Of a stretch of 64,000 bases of DNA, positions 17,150 through 27,378 are shown one piece after another (the first letter of the stretch is position 1; every line of letters starts with the position of its first letter). Both the position numbers and the translations under genes were made by a program. The stretch comes from Streptomyces sp. NBC_00572 (lineage in GTDB: Bacteria > Actinomycetota > Actinomycetes > Streptomycetales > Streptomycetaceae): contig NZ_JAPENX010000001.1 of assembly GCF_026341815.1 (NCBI RefSeq), forward strand, positions 124,001-188,000, given 5' to 3'. The notes beneath the pieces are model-generated. The model did no database searches, had not been told where the DNA came from, and saw only the letters and a list, made by a program, of their open reading frames with translations.

Positions 17150-17977
17150 CTAGCGAGCCGCCAGGGCCTGCTCCCCCGCCGCTCGCATGGCGGCCAGCGG
17201 CGCCCTGGGGACGCCCGTCATCTGTTCGACCTGGAGGACCGCCTGGTGGACGAGGAGGTCGAGGCCGCCGACCACCTTGCCGCCGCGGTCGGACCAGGCC
17301 GCGGCGAGTGCCGTCGGCCAGGGGTCGTACAGGACGTCGAACAGGGTGCCGACCGTGTCGGGCACGGCGGTCGCCAGGGCGTTGGTCGTGCCTGCCGGGG
17401 TGGTCGCGACGACCAGCGGGGAGGCGAAGGCCTCCGCCGCGTCGTCCCAGTCGGCGGTACGGACGTCCACGCCGAGCCGCTCGCCCCAGCCGCGCATCTC
17501 CTCGGCGCGCGCCTCGCTCCGTACGTACGCGGTCACCGGCCCCGCGCAGATCCGGGCGAGCGCGGCGAGCGCGGAGGAGGCGGTGGCGCCGGCGCCGAGG
17601 ACCGCCGCCGACTCCACCTTGTCGACGCCCCGCTCGCGCAGGGCGGCGAGCATGCCGGGGATGTCGGTGTTGTCACCGACCCGGCGCCCGTCCTCGCGGA
17701 GGACGACGGTGTTCACGGCCTCGACCGAGGCCGCCGTGTCGCTGATCTCGTCGAGCAGCGGGATGATCGCCCGCTTGAGCGGCATGGTCAGCGAAAGACC
17801 GGCCCAGCTGCCGTCCAGCTCGCCCACGAACCCGGGCAGCCCGGCCTCGTCGACCTCGAAGCGGTCGTACGACCAGTCGTCGAGGCCGAGCTCGGCGTAC
17901 GCGGCCCGGTGCAGGACCGGGGAGAGCGAGTGGGCGATCGGCGAACCGAGGACGGCCGCGCGGTGTTGCTTGCTCAC
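17150..17977 (-). CDS. aroE: Shikimate dehydrogenase
   Basis: Reduces 3-dehydroshikimate to shikimate with NADPH. The 275 residues contain the substrate-binding LGSPIAHSLSPVLHRAAY, the catalytic Lys in SLTMPLKRAI, the Asp in VGDNTDIPGML, the dinucleotide fold AAVLGAGATASSALAAL and the C-terminal GLDLLVHQAVLQ with the conserved Gln. GTG start at 17977 overlaps the mltG stop (GTGA). With aroQ, aroB, aroK and aroC this gives five of the seven shikimate steps in 4.5 kb. Confidence 0.95.
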   Translation of the reverse strand: MSKQHRAAVLGSPIAHSLSPVLHRAAYAELGLDDWSYDRFEVDEAGLPGFVGELDGSWAGLSLTMPLKRAIIPLLDEISDTAASVEAVNTVVLREDGRRVGDNTDIPGMLAALRERGVDKVESAAVLGAGATASSALAALARICAGPVTAYVRSEARAEEMRGWGERLGVDVRTADWDDAAEAFASPLVVATTPAGTTNALATAVPDTVGTLFDVLYDPWPTALAAAWSDRGGKVVGGLDLLVHQAVLQVEQMTGVPRAPLAAMRAAGEQALAAR

Positions 17978-19803
17978 TGCCCCTGCTTCCGTTCCTTCTC
18001 GTACTCCGCGACGTTCTGGTTGTGTTCCTTGAGGGTCACGGAGAAGACGGTCTTGTTCTCGTTGATCGACACGAAGTAGTACCACGGGCCGTCGGCGGGG
18101 TTCATCGCCGAGTTCAGCGCCTCGATGCCGGGGTTGCTGATGGGACCGGGGATGAGGCCCTTCACGTCGTACGCGTACGTGTTGTACGGGTCCTTGATCT
18201 TGCGCATCTCCTCGACGGTTCCGACGTCGAGGGTGCTCTCGCCCTTGAGGTAGTTCACCGTCGAGTCGAACTCGAGTCGGCCCACGGTCTCCACGTTGTT
18301 CGGCTTGAGGCGGTTGTAGACCACCCGCGCCACCTTGTCGAAGTCGTGCTTGTACTTGCCCTCGACCTGCACCAGGCTCGCGACCGTCAGGACTTCCCAC
18401 GGCCCCTTCAGACCGTGCTCCTTCGCCTTCGCGTCGAGGTCGAGCTTCCCGTACTCCTGGTTCGCGCGGCCGACCATCTTGCGCAGCGCGTCCTCGGGCT
18501 TCGTGCCCTTCGCGACCGGGTAGCTCGCCGGGAAGAGGAAGCCTTCCAGCGGGTCCTTGATGTCGGGGTGGTTCTCGGCCCAATCGGGCAGGCCCAGACT
18601 CTTCGCCTTCGCGAAGGCGACGTCCTTCGTGGTGCCGGGCTTCAGGTCGAGGCGCTTGTCGAGCTGGTCGTAGACCCAGGCGTTCCGCTTGCCCTCGGGG
18701 ACGACCAGGTTCGCCTGGCTCGCCGGGTTGAGCATCAGCGTGACCGCGCTCTCCGCCGACATCTCCTTCTTCAGCGTGTAGACGCCGGCCTGGATGGAGA
18801 TGCCCTTGGGGTTCTTCTGCTGCGCCGAGATGAAGGCGTCGACGCTCTTGACGACGCCCGCCTTCTTCAGGATGTTGCCGATCTCGTTGCCGAGCGCGCC
18901 CTTGGGGATCTCGACCTGCACGTCGCCGGAGCCGGAACCCGCGAAGTCCTCCGCCGCGCCGAACTGGCCCTGCCAGAACTGGTAGCCGAAGTAGCCGACG
19001 CCGCCGACGCCGCCCGCCATGACGACCGCGACGACGAGGCAGGCCACGCCGTTCTTGCCGTTGCGTTTCTTCGCTTTGCTCCGGCGTTCGCGATCGCCGC
19101 CGCGGGAACCGCGGCCGCGGCCCGGCTCCTCGTCGTACTCGTCGTCCGGGTCGGCGTCCTCACCGGTGAAGAAGGGGTGCTTCTCCTCCTCCGGCTCCGG
19201 ACGCGCCTCTTCCTCCGGCGCCCAGTCGATCACCGGCTCCGGCGGGTTCTGCCGACGGCCGGGAGGCTGGGGCGGGGGGTACGCCTCGGGCGTGCCGTAG
19301 AGGTCGGGGTTCTGGCCGCCGTAAGGGTCGGCCGGAGTCCCGGCGTACGGCATCGCCGCCTGGCCCGTCTCCCAGTTGCCGTCGTACTGCTGTCCGAGCT
19401 GCCCGGGCGTGTCGTAACCGCCCTGGTACCCCGTCCCGTACTGCTGCTGCTCGTACGGCTGCTGCTGGTCGTACGGCTGCTGCTGGTACTGCTGAGGTTG
19501 CTGGTACTGCTGCTGGTGCTGCTGCACGGGCTGCTGGTACTGCTGCGGGTCGACGTACTCCTGCGACTGCTGCTGGTACTGCTGCTGCGCATGCTGCTGC
19601 TGCTGGTACGGGTCACCCCCGTACCCCTGACCAGCCTGACCGCCTTGCCCGTACGGGTCCTGGTAGTCGTGACCGCCCTGGCCGTACTCGTTCGCCTGCT
19701 GCGGATGCGGGTACTGCTGCTGGCCCTCCCACCCCTGGTCCCCGTAAAGCGGGTCCCCGGGGTGCCACGGTTCGGAGCCGGGGCTCCGGCCATACTCAGT
19801 CAT
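17974..19803 (-). CDS. mltG: Endolytic murein transglycosylase MltG with a Gln/Tyr-rich cytoplasmic tail
   Basis: Cuts nascent glycan strands and so limits peptidoglycan chain length. The 609 residues have three parts: a cytoplasmic region (1-245) very rich in Gln, Tyr, Gly and Pro and then acidic; one transmembrane helix (about 252-275); and an extracellular YceG-like domain (about 290-609). The catalytic Glu is E481 in SLVQVEGKY, aligning with E218 of E. coli MltG as I recall it. Family motifs GFLFPASY, NRL and YNTYAYDVKGLIPGPISNPG are present. Start ATG at 19803; a longer upstream frame has no support. It lies between ruvX and aroE, as in other actinobacteria. Confidence 0.93.
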   Translation of the reverse strand: MTEYGRSPGSEPWHPGDPLYGDQGWEGQQQYPHPQQANEYGQGGHDYQDPYGQGGQAGQGYGGDPYQQQQHAQQQYQQQSQEYVDPQQYQQPVQQHQQQYQQPQQYQQQPYDQQQPYEQQQYGTGYQGGYDTPGQLGQQYDGNWETGQAAMPYAGTPADPYGGQNPDLYGTPEAYPPPQPPGRRQNPPEPVIDWAPEEEARPEPEEEKHPFFTGEDADPDDEYDEEPGRGRGSRGGDRERRSKAKKRNGKNGVACLVVAVVMAGGVGGVGYFGYQFWQGQFGAAEDFAGSGSGDVQVEIPKGALGNEIGNILKKAGVVKSVDAFISAQQKNPKGISIQAGVYTLKKEMSAESAVTLMLNPASQANLVVPEGKRNAWVYDQLDKRLDLKPGTTKDVAFAKAKSLGLPDWAENHPDIKDPLEGFLFPASYPVAKGTKPEDALRKMVGRANQEYGKLDLDAKAKEHGLKGPWEVLTVASLVQVEGKYKHDFDKVARVVYNRLKPNNVETVGRLEFDSTVNYLKGESTLDVGTVEEMRKIKDPYNTYAYDVKGLIPGPISNPGIEALNSAMNPADGPWYYFVSINENKTVFSVTLKEHNQNVAEYEKERKQGQ

Positions 19804-19905
19804 CGATCCCCAAAACAGCCGCGAGGCTTCCGGACGATCCGCCTCTACGTAGTGCGGCAGCTGTTCGAACACCGCCGCATCGCGCGGAACGTTACCGTAT
19901 CGCGA

Positions 19906-20376
19906 TCAGATGACCACTTCGACGCCCTCGCCAGGCGGATTACCTGATACCCGTTCGGACTCAAGAGCGTTCTGAAGGATGATCACAGCGGCGGCCTGAT
20001 CGATGACGGACCGCCCCTTCTTCGCCTTCACCCCGGAGGCGCGCAGCCCCTGGGTGGCGGTGACCGTGGTCATCCGCTCGTCGACCAGACGGACCGGAAC
20101 CGGCGCGATGCCCTTCGCCATCTCCCCTGCGAAAGCACGGACCTTGGTCGCGGCCGGACCCTCCCGCCCGCTGAGCGAGCGGGGCAGGCCCACGACGACC
20201 TCGATCGGCTCGTACTCCTCGACGATCTGGCGGAGCCGCCGGTGGGCGGCCGGGACGTCACGTCCCGGCACGGTCTCCACCGGCGTGGCCAGGACCCCGT
20301 CGGGGTCGCACGAGGCGACCCCGATCCGGGCGTCCCCGACGTCGACCGCGATACGGCGGCCGCGGCGCATCGTCAC
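19906..20376 (-). CDS. ruvX: RuvX/YqgF-family RNase H-fold nuclease
   Basis: Putative Holliday junction resolvase or pre-16S rRNA 5'-end nuclease; the rRNA role is shown for E. coli YqgF. The 156 residues have an RNase H fold with acidic positions in [35 protein letters not shown] and [13 protein letters not shown]. Two starts are possible: GTG at 20376, overlapping the alaS stop (GTGA), or ATG at 20370. The overlap favours GTG. Confidence 0.92.
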   Translation of the reverse strand: MTMRRGRRIAVDVGDARIGVASCDPDGVLATPVETVPGRDVPAAHRRLRQIVEEYEPIEVVVGLPRSLSGREGPAATKVRAFAGEMAKGIAPVPVRLVDERMTTVTATQGLRASGVKAKKGRSVIDQAAAVIILQNALESERVSGNPPGEGVEVVI

Positions 20377-23042
20377 GCCGTCTCCACCACGAGGCGCTCG
20401 ACGGCGGCGATGGCCTCGCCGACGGCCTGCGGGTTCGTACCGCCGCCCTGGGCGACGTCCGGCTTGCCGCCGCCACCGCCACCGAGGGTCTTGGCGGCCG
20501 TGCGGACCAGCTCGCCGGCCTTGAGACCGCGCTCACGGGCGGCCTCGTTGGTGGCGATGACCGTGAGCGGCTTGCCGTTGGCCGTGGTGAACAGGGCGAC
20601 GACGGCCGGACGGTCGGACGGGAAGCGGCCACGGACGTCGAGGACCAGCTTGCGCAGGTCGTCGGCGCCGGTGCCGTCCTGGACCTGGCCGGTGACCAGG
20701 GCGAGGCCGCGGATGTCCTGGGCGGAGTCGACGAGACCGGCGGCGGCCTGGAGGACCTTCTCCGCGCGGAACTTCTCGATCTCCTTCTCGGCGTCCTTCA
20801 GCTTGCCGAGCATGGCGGAGATCTTCTCCGGCAGCTCCTCCGGACGGCCCTTGACGAGCTCCTGGAGCTGGGCGACGACCGTGTGCTCACGGGCGAGGAA
20901 GTTGTACGCGTCGACACCTACGAGGGCCTCGATACGGCGCACGCCGGAGCCGATGGAGGACTCGCCGAGCAGCTTCACCAGACCCAGCTGGGCGGTGTTG
21001 CCGACGTGCGTACCGCCGCACAGCTCCTTGGAGAAGTCGCCGATGGTGACGACACGGACCTGCTCGCCGTACTTCTCGCCGAACTCGGCGATGGCACCCT
21101 GGCGCTTGGCCTCGTTGATCGGCATGACCTCGGCGTGGACCTCGAGCTCGCGCGAGAGAACCTCGTTGATCTTCTGCTCGACGTCGGTGAGGACCGCGCC
21201 GGGGACGGCGTTCGGCGAACCGAAGTCGAAGCGGAAGCGGCCGGGCTGGTTCTCGGAACCGGCCTGAGCGGCCGTCGGGCCGAGGGCGTCGCGCAGCGCC
21301 TGGTGGGTCAGGTGGGTGGCCGAGTGGGCGCGGGCGATGGCCCGGCGGCGGCGCACGTCGATGGTGGCGTAGGCGGTGGCGCCCACGGTCACCTCGCCGA
21401 CCTGCACGGAGCCCTTGTGCACGGAGACGCCCGGGACGGGCTGCTGGACGTCACGGATCTCGATGACCGCGCCGCTGTGCAGCTTGATCCGGCCCTGGTC
21501 GGCGATCTGGCCGCCGCCCTCGGCGTAGAACGGGGTGCGGTCGAGGACGACCTCGACCTCGTCGCCCTCGGAGGCGGCGGGCGAGGAGACACCGTTGACG
21601 AGGAGACCGACGACCGTGCTCTCGCCCTCGGTGTTGGTGTAGCCGGTGAACTCGGTGGCGCCGTTGCTGTCGGCGATCTCCCGGTACGAGGTCATGTCGG
21701 CGTGGCCGGTCTTCTTCGCCTTGGCGTCGGCCTTGGCGCGGTCCCGCTGCTCCTTCATCAGGCGGCGGAAGCCGTCCTCGTCCACCGAGAGGCCCTGCTC
21801 CGAGGCCATCTCCAGGGTGAGGTCGATCGGGAAGCCCCAGGTGTCGTGGAGCAGGAACGCCTTGTCGCCGGAGAGGATCGTGCCGCCGGCGGCCTTGGTC
21901 TCGGTGACGGCGGTGTCGAGGATGTTGGTGCCGCCCTTGAGGGCCTTGAGGAAGGCGGCCTCTTCGGCGAGGGCGACGGTCTCGATCCGCTTGCGGTCGG
22001 TGACGAGTTCCGGGTACTGCTCGCCCATCGTGTTGATCACGGTGTCGACGAGGTCCTGGACGACCGGGCCGGTGGCGCCGAGCAGGCGCATGTTGCGGAC
22101 GGCGCGGCGCATGATGCGGCGCAGGACGTAGCCGCGGCCCTCGTTGCCGGGGGTGACGCCGTCGCCGATGAGCATCACGGAGGTGCGCATGTGGTCGGCG
22201 ACCACGCGCAGCGAGACGTCGCTGTCGTGGGCCTTGCCGTAGGCGACGCCGGTGAGCTCGGTGGCCTTGTCGATGACGACCTGGAGGGTGTCCGTCTCGT
22301 ACATGTTCTGGACGCCCTGGAGGATCATCGCCAGGCGCTCCAGGCCGAGGCCCGTGTCGATGTTCTTCGACGGCAGCTCGCCGAGGATCGGGAAGTCGTC
22401 CTTCCCGGTGCCCTCGCCACGCTCGTACTGCATGAAGACCAGGTTCCAGATCTCCACGTAGCGCTCGTCGTTGACGGCCGGGCCGCCCTCGACGCCGAAC
22501 TCTGGGCCGCGGTCGTAGTTGATCTCGGAGCACGGGCCGCAGGGGCCGGGGACGCCCATCGACCAGTAGTTGTCCTTCTTGCCGAGGCGCTGGATGCGCT
22601 CGGCGGGGACGCCGACGACGTCGCGCCAGATCTGCTCGGCCTCGTCGTCCTCCTGGTAGACGGTGATCCAGAGCTTCTCCGGGTCGAGGCCGTAGCCGCC
22701 GTGCGCCACCGAGGTGGTCAGCAGCTCCCAGGCCAGCTTGATGGCGCCTTCCTTGAAGTAGTCGCCGAAGGAGAAGTTGCCGCACATCTGGAAGAACGTG
22801 CCGTGGCGGGTGGTCTTGCCGACCTCTTCGATGTCCGGCGTGCGCACGCACTTCTGCACGCTGGAGGCGCGCGTGAAGGGCGGCTTGACCTCACCCAGGA
22901 AGTAGGGCTTGAAGGGCACCATGCCGGCGGGGACGAGCAGCAGAGTCGGGTCGTCCGCGATGAGCGACGCCGAAGGGACGACGGTGTGCCCGCGCTCCTC
23001 GAAGAAGCTCAGCCAGCGGCGGCGGATTTCAGCCGACTCCAT
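20373..23042 (-). CDS. alaS: Alanyl-tRNA synthetase
   Basis: Charges tRNA-Ala and edits Ser/Gly mischarging. The 889 residues start [22 protein letters not shown] and show the class II catalytic core (motif 2 region [18 protein letters not shown]; motif 3 region [13 protein letters not shown]). The editing domain has its zinc motifs [11 protein letters not shown] and CGGTHV, and the C-Ala region ends with the Gly-rich [15 protein letters not shown]. All domains are present. The ATG shares a base with the stop of the preceding gene (TGATG). Confidence 0.98.
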   Translation of the reverse strand: MESAEIRRRWLSFFEERGHTVVPSASLIADDPTLLLVPAGMVPFKPYFLGEVKPPFTRASSVQKCVRTPDIEEVGKTTRHGTFFQMCGNFSFGDYFKEGAIKLAWELLTTSVAHGGYGLDPEKLWITVYQEDDEAEQIWRDVVGVPAERIQRLGKKDNYWSMGVPGPCGPCSEINYDRGPEFGVEGGPAVNDERYVEIWNLVFMQYERGEGTGKDDFPILGELPSKNIDTGLGLERLAMILQGVQNMYETDTLQVVIDKATELTGVAYGKAHDSDVSLRVVADHMRTSVMLIGDGVTPGNEGRGYVLRRIMRRAVRNMRLLGATGPVVQDLVDTVINTMGEQYPELVTDRKRIETVALAEEAAFLKALKGGTNILDTAVTETKAAGGTILSGDKAFLLHDTWGFPIDLTLEMASEQGLSVDEDGFRRLMKEQRDRAKADAKAKKTGHADMTSYREIADSNGATEFTGYTNTEGESTVVGLLVNGVSSPAASEGDEVEVVLDRTPFYAEGGGQIADQGRIKLHSGAVIEIRDVQQPVPGVSVHKGSVQVGEVTVGATAYATIDVRRRRAIARAHSATHLTHQALRDALGPTAAQAGSENQPGRFRFDFGSPNAVPGAVLTDVEQKINEVLSRELEVHAEVMPINEAKRQGAIAEFGEKYGEQVRVVTIGDFSKELCGGTHVGNTAQLGLVKLLGESSIGSGVRRIEALVGVDAYNFLAREHTVVAQLQELVKGRPEELPEKISAMLGKLKDAEKEIEKFRAEKVLQAAAGLVDSAQDIRGLALVTGQVQDGTGADDLRKLVLDVRGRFPSDRPAVVALFTTANGKPLTVIATNEAARERGLKAGELVRTAAKTLGGGGGGKPDVAQGGGTNPQAVGEAIAAVERLVVETA

Positions 23043-23398
23043 CAGTGGTCCTCATTCCGGTTGTACGAGATCGTGGGGATTGAATGCGTGGTCGGGTACG
23101 GGGAGGGGCCGAGCGCGCCCCTGCGGCGCGGCTCCGGAAGCTCCCGGCCCTGGGCCGGGCCCGGGTCGACGGGTGCGTCGAGGCCGAGCGCCTCCTCCAG
23201 TTCGGCCTCCCGCTGGACCATGCCCGCCCTCACGTCGAGGGCGAAGTCCTTGAGGCGGTGGCCGGTCTCGATCGCCTTGTTCGCGGCCTGGGCCGCGAGG
23301 CTCTCGGGGGTCAGCTGCTTCAGCTTCCGGTTGACCTTGGTGGTGGCCCACACGCCGGCGGCTGCGCCGGCCGTGAACCAGAACGTGCGGCGGAACAT
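23042..23398 (-). CDS. Small DUF6167-like protein
   Basis: Function unknown. The 118 residues start [26 protein letters not shown], a short hydrophobic N-terminal segment probably anchoring it to the membrane. A helical stretch (residues 30-70) and a Pro/Arg-rich tail follow. It sits between the DUF948-like gene and alaS, and its stop overlaps the alaS ATG by one base, so translation is coupled. The family name is from memory. Confidence 0.75.
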   Translation of the reverse strand: MFRRTFWFTAGAAAGVWATTKVNRKLKQLTPESLAAQAANKAIETGHRLKDFALDVRAGMVQREAELEEALGLDAPVDPGPAQGRELPEPRRRGALGPSPYPTTHSIPTISYNRNEDH

Positions 23399-23404
23399 CG
23401 CGGC

Positions 23405-23851
23405 TCAGCCCTTCTGCTTCCGGCGTCGCGAGGACGGCACGGTACGGCCGACGATCACAGTACGTCGCGAGGAGGCCCGCGGCGCGTCCGCGCCGGAGGC
23501 GCCGTCCCCGCCCCGGCCGAGCGCCTTGCGCACCCCGTAGCCGAAGGCGGCGACCTTGACGAGCGGGCCGCCGAAGGTGGAGGCGACGGTCGAGGAGAGC
23601 GCGGAGGCGTTGGAGGTGACCTCCTGGACGTCCGAGGCGATGGCGTCGACCCGGTCGAGCTGGGTCTGTGCCGAGCGGACGGTCGCGGAGGCGTCGGCCA
23701 GCAGGGGAACGGCCTGCTCGGTCACGTCCGCCACCATCTTGGTGGTCGCCCTGAGCGTCTGCGCCAGCCTCACCAGCACCACGGCGAGGAAGGAGACCAG
23801 GATCGCCCAGAAGACGGCCACCAGGATCCCGGCAACCTCTCCACCGGTCAC
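23405..23851 (-). CDS. DUF948-like membrane protein
   Basis: The 148 residues have one N-terminal transmembrane helix (about residues 7-27, GILVAVFWAILVSFLAVVLV). A long helical region likely to form a coiled coil (about 30-90, TLRATTKMVADVTEQ ...) and a basic C-terminus ending RRRKQKG follow. This is the DUF948 pattern. It starts at GTG 23851 and lies 6 bp before the next gene, so the pair and alaS are one transcript. Role unknown. Confidence 0.8.
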   Translation of the reverse strand: MTGGEVAGILVAVFWAILVSFLAVVLVRLAQTLRATTKMVADVTEQAVPLLADASATVRSAQTQLDRVDAIASDVQEVTSNASALSSTVASTFGGPLVKVAAFGYGVRKALGRGGDGASGADAPRASSRRTVIVGRTVPSSRRRKQKG

Positions 23852-24009
23852 TCTGCACCGCTCTCTGCTGTCGTTTGGCCCTTGCGAAAAGTCGTCCCCC
23901 GACCCTATCGCGCCCGGGCTGTCGTGCCGTACCGCATTACCGCCCGTGGGACGGGAGTTACGGGAACCGATTGTACGGAGCGCGCGGGGATGAGTACGCT
24001 CCGTGTCCC

Positions 24010-26304
24010 ATGCGACGGAGCAATCTCCCGGCGGAGCTGAACCGGTTCATCGGACGGGCCGCCGAGCAGGCCGCACTGACGGCGCTCCTTGAGGCGTCCC
24101 GCCTGGTCACGGTCGTGGGCGTGGGCGGGGTCGGCAAGACCCGGTTCGCGCTGAGGGCTGCCGCAGGGGTGCAGAAACGCTACGGCGACGGGGTCCGCCT
24201 CGCCGAGCTCGCACCGCTGCGCGACCCCGACCTGATCGAGTACGCCCTGGTCGAGGCGCTCGGCCTGACCGACCACACGCCGAGGCCCCCGCGCGAGGTG
24301 CTCGTCGAGCATCTCGCGGAGCGGCGGACCCTGCTGGTCGTGGACGGTTTCGAGCATCTCGTGGAGGAGTGCGCGCCCCTGGTGCGGGAGCTGCTCGAAC
24401 ACGCTCCCGGGCTCACCGTCCTCGCGGCCGGCCGGCGGCCGCTGCGGGTGGCCGGCGAGACCGTCTTCCCGCTGGCTCCGCTGGGTGAGGAGGACGCGAT
24501 GACGCTGCTCGCCGAACGGGCGGCGGAGGCGGGCGCGCCGCCACTGCCGGGGGCGGCGGCGGGGGCCGTCCACGGGGTTCCGGCGCTGACGGGCCCTGCG
24601 GCCCGCCCGGGAGTCACGGCCCTGCCCGGAGTACCGGCGCTCCCCGGTGGGTCGGCACACGACGACGGGTCCGCGCAGGCCCGCGGCCGGGACGCCGTAC
24701 GGGAGTTGTGCCGACGGCTCGACGGGATTCCGCTCGCCCTCGAACTGGCGGCCGGGCGGCTCCCGCTGCTCTCCGTCGAACAGATGCTGTGCCGCCTCGA
24801 CGACCGCTTCCGGCTCCTCACGGACGGTGCGCGCGGTGCGCTCCCCCGTCACCAGACGCTGCGCACCGCCATCGGTTGGAGCCATGAGCTGTGCACTCCG
24901 GAGGAGCGGCTCCTCTGGGCGCGGCTCTCCGTCTTCCCCGGCCCCTTCGACCTGGAGTCGGTGGAGTACGTGTGCGCGGGTCCGGAGCTGCCGCCGGAGC
25001 GGATCCTCGATCTGCTCGGCGGGCTCCTCGCGCAATCGCTGCTCACCCGCGAGGACACCCCGGCGGGTCCCGCGTACCGGATGCTCGACACGGTCGCCGC
25101 GTACGGGTCGGAGTGGCTCGCGGCGCTCGACGACACGGAGCGGATGAGGCGGCGGCACCGCGACTGGTACATGGGCCTGGCCACCTGGTGCGAGCTGGAG
25201 TGGTTCAGCCCGCGCCAGCCTGAGGTCGCGGCCCTGACGGAGGCGGCGCTGCCGCATCTGCGGGCGGCCCTCGACCTGTGTCTGGAACTTCCGGAGGACG
25301 CGCATCTCGCCCAGCACCTGGCGGGCACGCTCTGGTTCGCGTGGGTCGGCTGCGGGCGCCTCTCGGAGGGCCGGCACTGGCTGGACCGGGCGCTCGCGCT
25401 CGAATCCGGCCACGAGGAGGCGCGACTGAAGGCGCTCTGGGTGCTCGGGTACGTCTCGGTCCTGCAGGGCGACGGTACGGCGGCGGTGGCGGCGCTCCAC
25501 GAGTGCGGGGAGCGGGCCAGGTCCTCGCGGAACGCGCTGGCGGAGGCGTACGCGACGCACCGGATGGGCTGTCTCGCCCTGCTCACGGACGACATGCCGC
25601 GCGCCGAGGAGCTGATCGGGCGGGCGCTCGTCGCGTACCGGGAGCTCGGCGAGCTGAACAGCAACGTGCTGATGGGGCAGATCGAGGTGGGCCTGGCGCG
25701 CGCCTTCCGGGGCGATCTGGAGGGGGCGGTCGCCCTCTGCCGCGAGGTCAAGGACATCTGCGAGGAGCGGGGCGAGCTCTGGGCCAGGGCGTACGCCCTC
25801 TATGTCCTGGGGTACGCCGCCTGGACCAGGGGGGCGTACGAGGAGGCGCGGGAGCTGCTCACCGCGTGCGTGTCCATCAACCACGCCTTCCGCGACCTGG
25901 TCGGGACCGTCCTGGCGATCGAGATGCTCGCCCTGGTGGCGGTGAGCGAGGGCGATCCGATGGAGGCGGCGGTGCTCCAGGGGGCTGCGGTGCCGCTGTG
26001 GGACACGGTGGGTGTCCGGCTCTTCGGCTCGGCGGCGTTCGACGCGCCGAGGACGCTGTGCCAGCAGCGGGCCGAGGAGGCGCTGGGTGTGGAGGCGTAC
26101 GCCGCCGCGTTCCGGGCGGGCCAGGGGCTCTCGGCGGCGGAGGCGGTGGAGCGTGCGCTCGTGGCCGGCCGCCATCCGGCCATCGACGGCCCGGCGGAGG
26201 GGGCCGCCCCGCGTCCGTTCCGTACGGCCGGTTCGACGGCGGTCCCGGGAACGCGGAAGCCCGCCGGCTCCCCCACCGGAATGGGTGGGGAAGCGGCGGG
26301 CTGA
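24010..26304 (+). CDS. STAND-type ATPase with helical-repeat C-terminus, no DNA-binding domain
   Basis: Signal-transduction ATPase of the NB-ARC/LuxR-regulator type. The 764 residues show Walker A VGVGGVGKTRFAL (near residue 38), Walker B TLLVVDGFEHL (near 105), a sensor-like LAAGRRPL and the GIPLALELAAGRL motif near 250. TPR-like helical repeats follow to about 690. The usual DNA-binding domain is absent at both ends. Residues 195-230 are an Ala/Pro/Gly insertion. There is no ribosome site before ATG 24010, but TTGTAC (23971) and TACGCT (23995) with an 18-bp spacer could give a leaderless mRNA. It is a lone plus-strand gene. Confidence 0.8.
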   Translation: MRRSNLPAELNRFIGRAAEQAALTALLEASRLVTVVGVGGVGKTRFALRAAAGVQKRYGDGVRLAELAPLRDPDLIEYALVEALGLTDHTPRPPREVLVEHLAERRTLLVVDGFEHLVEECAPLVRELLEHAPGLTVLAAGRRPLRVAGETVFPLAPLGEEDAMTLLAERAAEAGAPPLPGAAAGAVHGVPALTGPAARPGVTALPGVPALPGGSAHDDGSAQARGRDAVRELCRRLDGIPLALELAAGRLPLLSVEQMLCRLDDRFRLLTDGARGALPRHQTLRTAIGWSHELCTPEERLLWARLSVFPGPFDLESVEYVCAGPELPPERILDLLGGLLAQSLLTREDTPAGPAYRMLDTVAAYGSEWLAALDDTERMRRRHRDWYMGLATWCELEWFSPRQPEVAALTEAALPHLRAALDLCLELPEDAHLAQHLAGTLWFAWVGCGRLSEGRHWLDRALALESGHEEARLKALWVLGYVSVLQGDGTAAVAALHECGERARSSRNALAEAYATHRMGCLALLTDDMPRAEELIGRALVAYRELGELNSNVLMGQIEVGLARAFRGDLEGAVALCREVKDICEERGELWARAYALYVLGYAAWTRGAYEEARELLTACVSINHAFRDLVGTVLAIEMLALVAVSEGDPMEAAVLQGAAVPLWDTVGVRLFGSAAFDAPRTLCQQRAEEALGVEAYAAAFRAGQGLSAAEAVERALVAGRHPAIDGPAEGAAPRPFRTAGSTAVPGTRKPAGSPTGMGGEAAG
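26258..26302. terminator. Hairpin terminator between the ATPase gene and rpsD
   Basis: Nested stem of 9 bp (26258-26266 with 26294-26302) and an inner stem around 26269-26290. It overlaps the last codons of the ATPase gene and lies 37 bp past the rpsD stop, so it can serve both convergent transcripts. Confidence 0.65.
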
Positions 26305-26338
26305 ACACCGCGAGGGTGGTACTACGCCATGGCTGAGA

Positions 26339-26953
26339 TCAGCGGGCGTAGTACTCGACGACCAGCTGCTCGTCGCAGATGACCGGGATTTCCTTGCGGT
26401 TCGGGTCGCGGTCGAGGCGGAAGGCCAGGGCCTTCAGGTTGACCTGCAGGTAGCGCGGGGTCTCACCGTCGGCGGCGAAGCCACCCTCACGGGCAACCTC
26501 GAACAGCGGCTTGGTGCGGCTGCGCTCGCGGACCATCACGACGTCGTCGGGACGAACGCGGAACGACGGCTTGTCGACCTTGCCACCGTTGACCTGGATG
26601 TGGCCGTGGACGACCATCTGGCGGGCCTGGTAGATGGTGCGGGCGATGCCCGAACGCAGGACCAGGGCGTCGAGGCGACGCTCGAGCTCGACGACCAGCG
26701 CCTCGCCCGTCTTGCCTTCGGCCTTCTTGGCGCGGTCGTAGGCGCGCGCCATCTGGCGCTCGCTGATGTCGTACTGGGCGCGCAGACGCTGCTTCTCGAG
26801 CAGACGGACCTTGTAGTCCGAGTTCTGCTTGCGGCCACGGCCGTGCTCGCCCGGCGGGTAGGGGCGGGCCTCGAAGTACTTGACAGCCTTCGGGGTCAGC
26901 GCGATGCCGAGGGCACGCGACTTCTTGACCTTGGGACGGGACTGGTTCGGCAT
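26339..26953 (-). CDS. rpsD: Ribosomal protein S4
   Basis: Primary 16S rRNA-binding protein that starts small-subunit assembly. The 204 residues start [16 protein letters not shown] and contain the S4 RNA-binding domain ([41 protein letters not shown], about residues 92-150, given here by its core words only as evidence of family). There are no cysteines in the N-terminal region, so it is the zinc-free form. It has its own 425-bp upstream region with several hairpins, unlike species where rpsD sits in the alpha operon. Confidence 0.96.
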   Translation of the reverse strand: MPNQSRPKVKKSRALGIALTPKAVKYFEARPYPPGEHGRGRKQNSDYKVRLLEKQRLRAQYDISERQMARAYDRAKKAEGKTGEALVVELERRLDALVLRSGIARTIYQARQMVVHGHIQVNGGKVDKPSFRVRPDDVVMVRERSRTKPLFEVAREGGFAADGETPRYLQVNLKALAFRLDRDPNRKEIPVICDEQLVVEYYAR

Positions 26954-27378
26954 GAACCAACCTCTCTACTGTGTACGAAACGGCTTCACCAGGGTTAGGG
27001 GAGGTCGCATCCGCAGCCGGGAAACCCGCCTGGTCCGTACGAGACGGACCTGCCGGGCAGCCGCTCCCAGGTCTGGGCACATACGTGCAGCACGCGAACG
27101 ACCCACCGCCGCTCCCGGGAACCGGGTGGTGGTGGGTTGCCCGCGACACCTTCGAAGGTGCGCGACGCTCCTGGAAACCCCGCCCGAGGGCAGGATCTCC
27201 GGCTGACTGTCCCGTTCTGGTGGTGCCGACCGGAGCCGGACACGGGACGCAGCAATCTGGACCAGTGTACCGGGTCCGCCGGGCACTCTCGTCCGCGGTC
27301 CGACGGCCTCAGCGGTAGGCGTCCAAGAGCTCCCGGACGACCTCCTTCTCGGGCGGACAAACCGTCAGGCCGTCACTT
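26954..27378 (-). promoter_or_regulatory. Structured upstream/leader region of rpsD
   Basis: No gene is supported in these 425 bases. On the minus strand they hold at least three clear hairpins: 27032-27050 (7-bp stem GGTCCGT/ACGGACC), 27101-27137 (ACCCACC/GGTGGGT enclosing CCCGG/CCGGG) and 27142-27164 (CGCG plus the CACCTT/AAGGTG stem). A possible promoter -10, TACACT, lies at about 27265-27270, which would give a leader of about 300 bases. S4 often represses its own mRNA through leader structure, so this could be an autoregulatory element; the rarA 3' end is also here. Confidence 0.45.

Noticed and set aside
19430..19620. Dense CAG/CTG-type repeats that might suggest a satellite
   Set aside because: They are in frame and encode the Gln/Tyr-rich tail of MltG with varied spacers, so they are coding low complexity.
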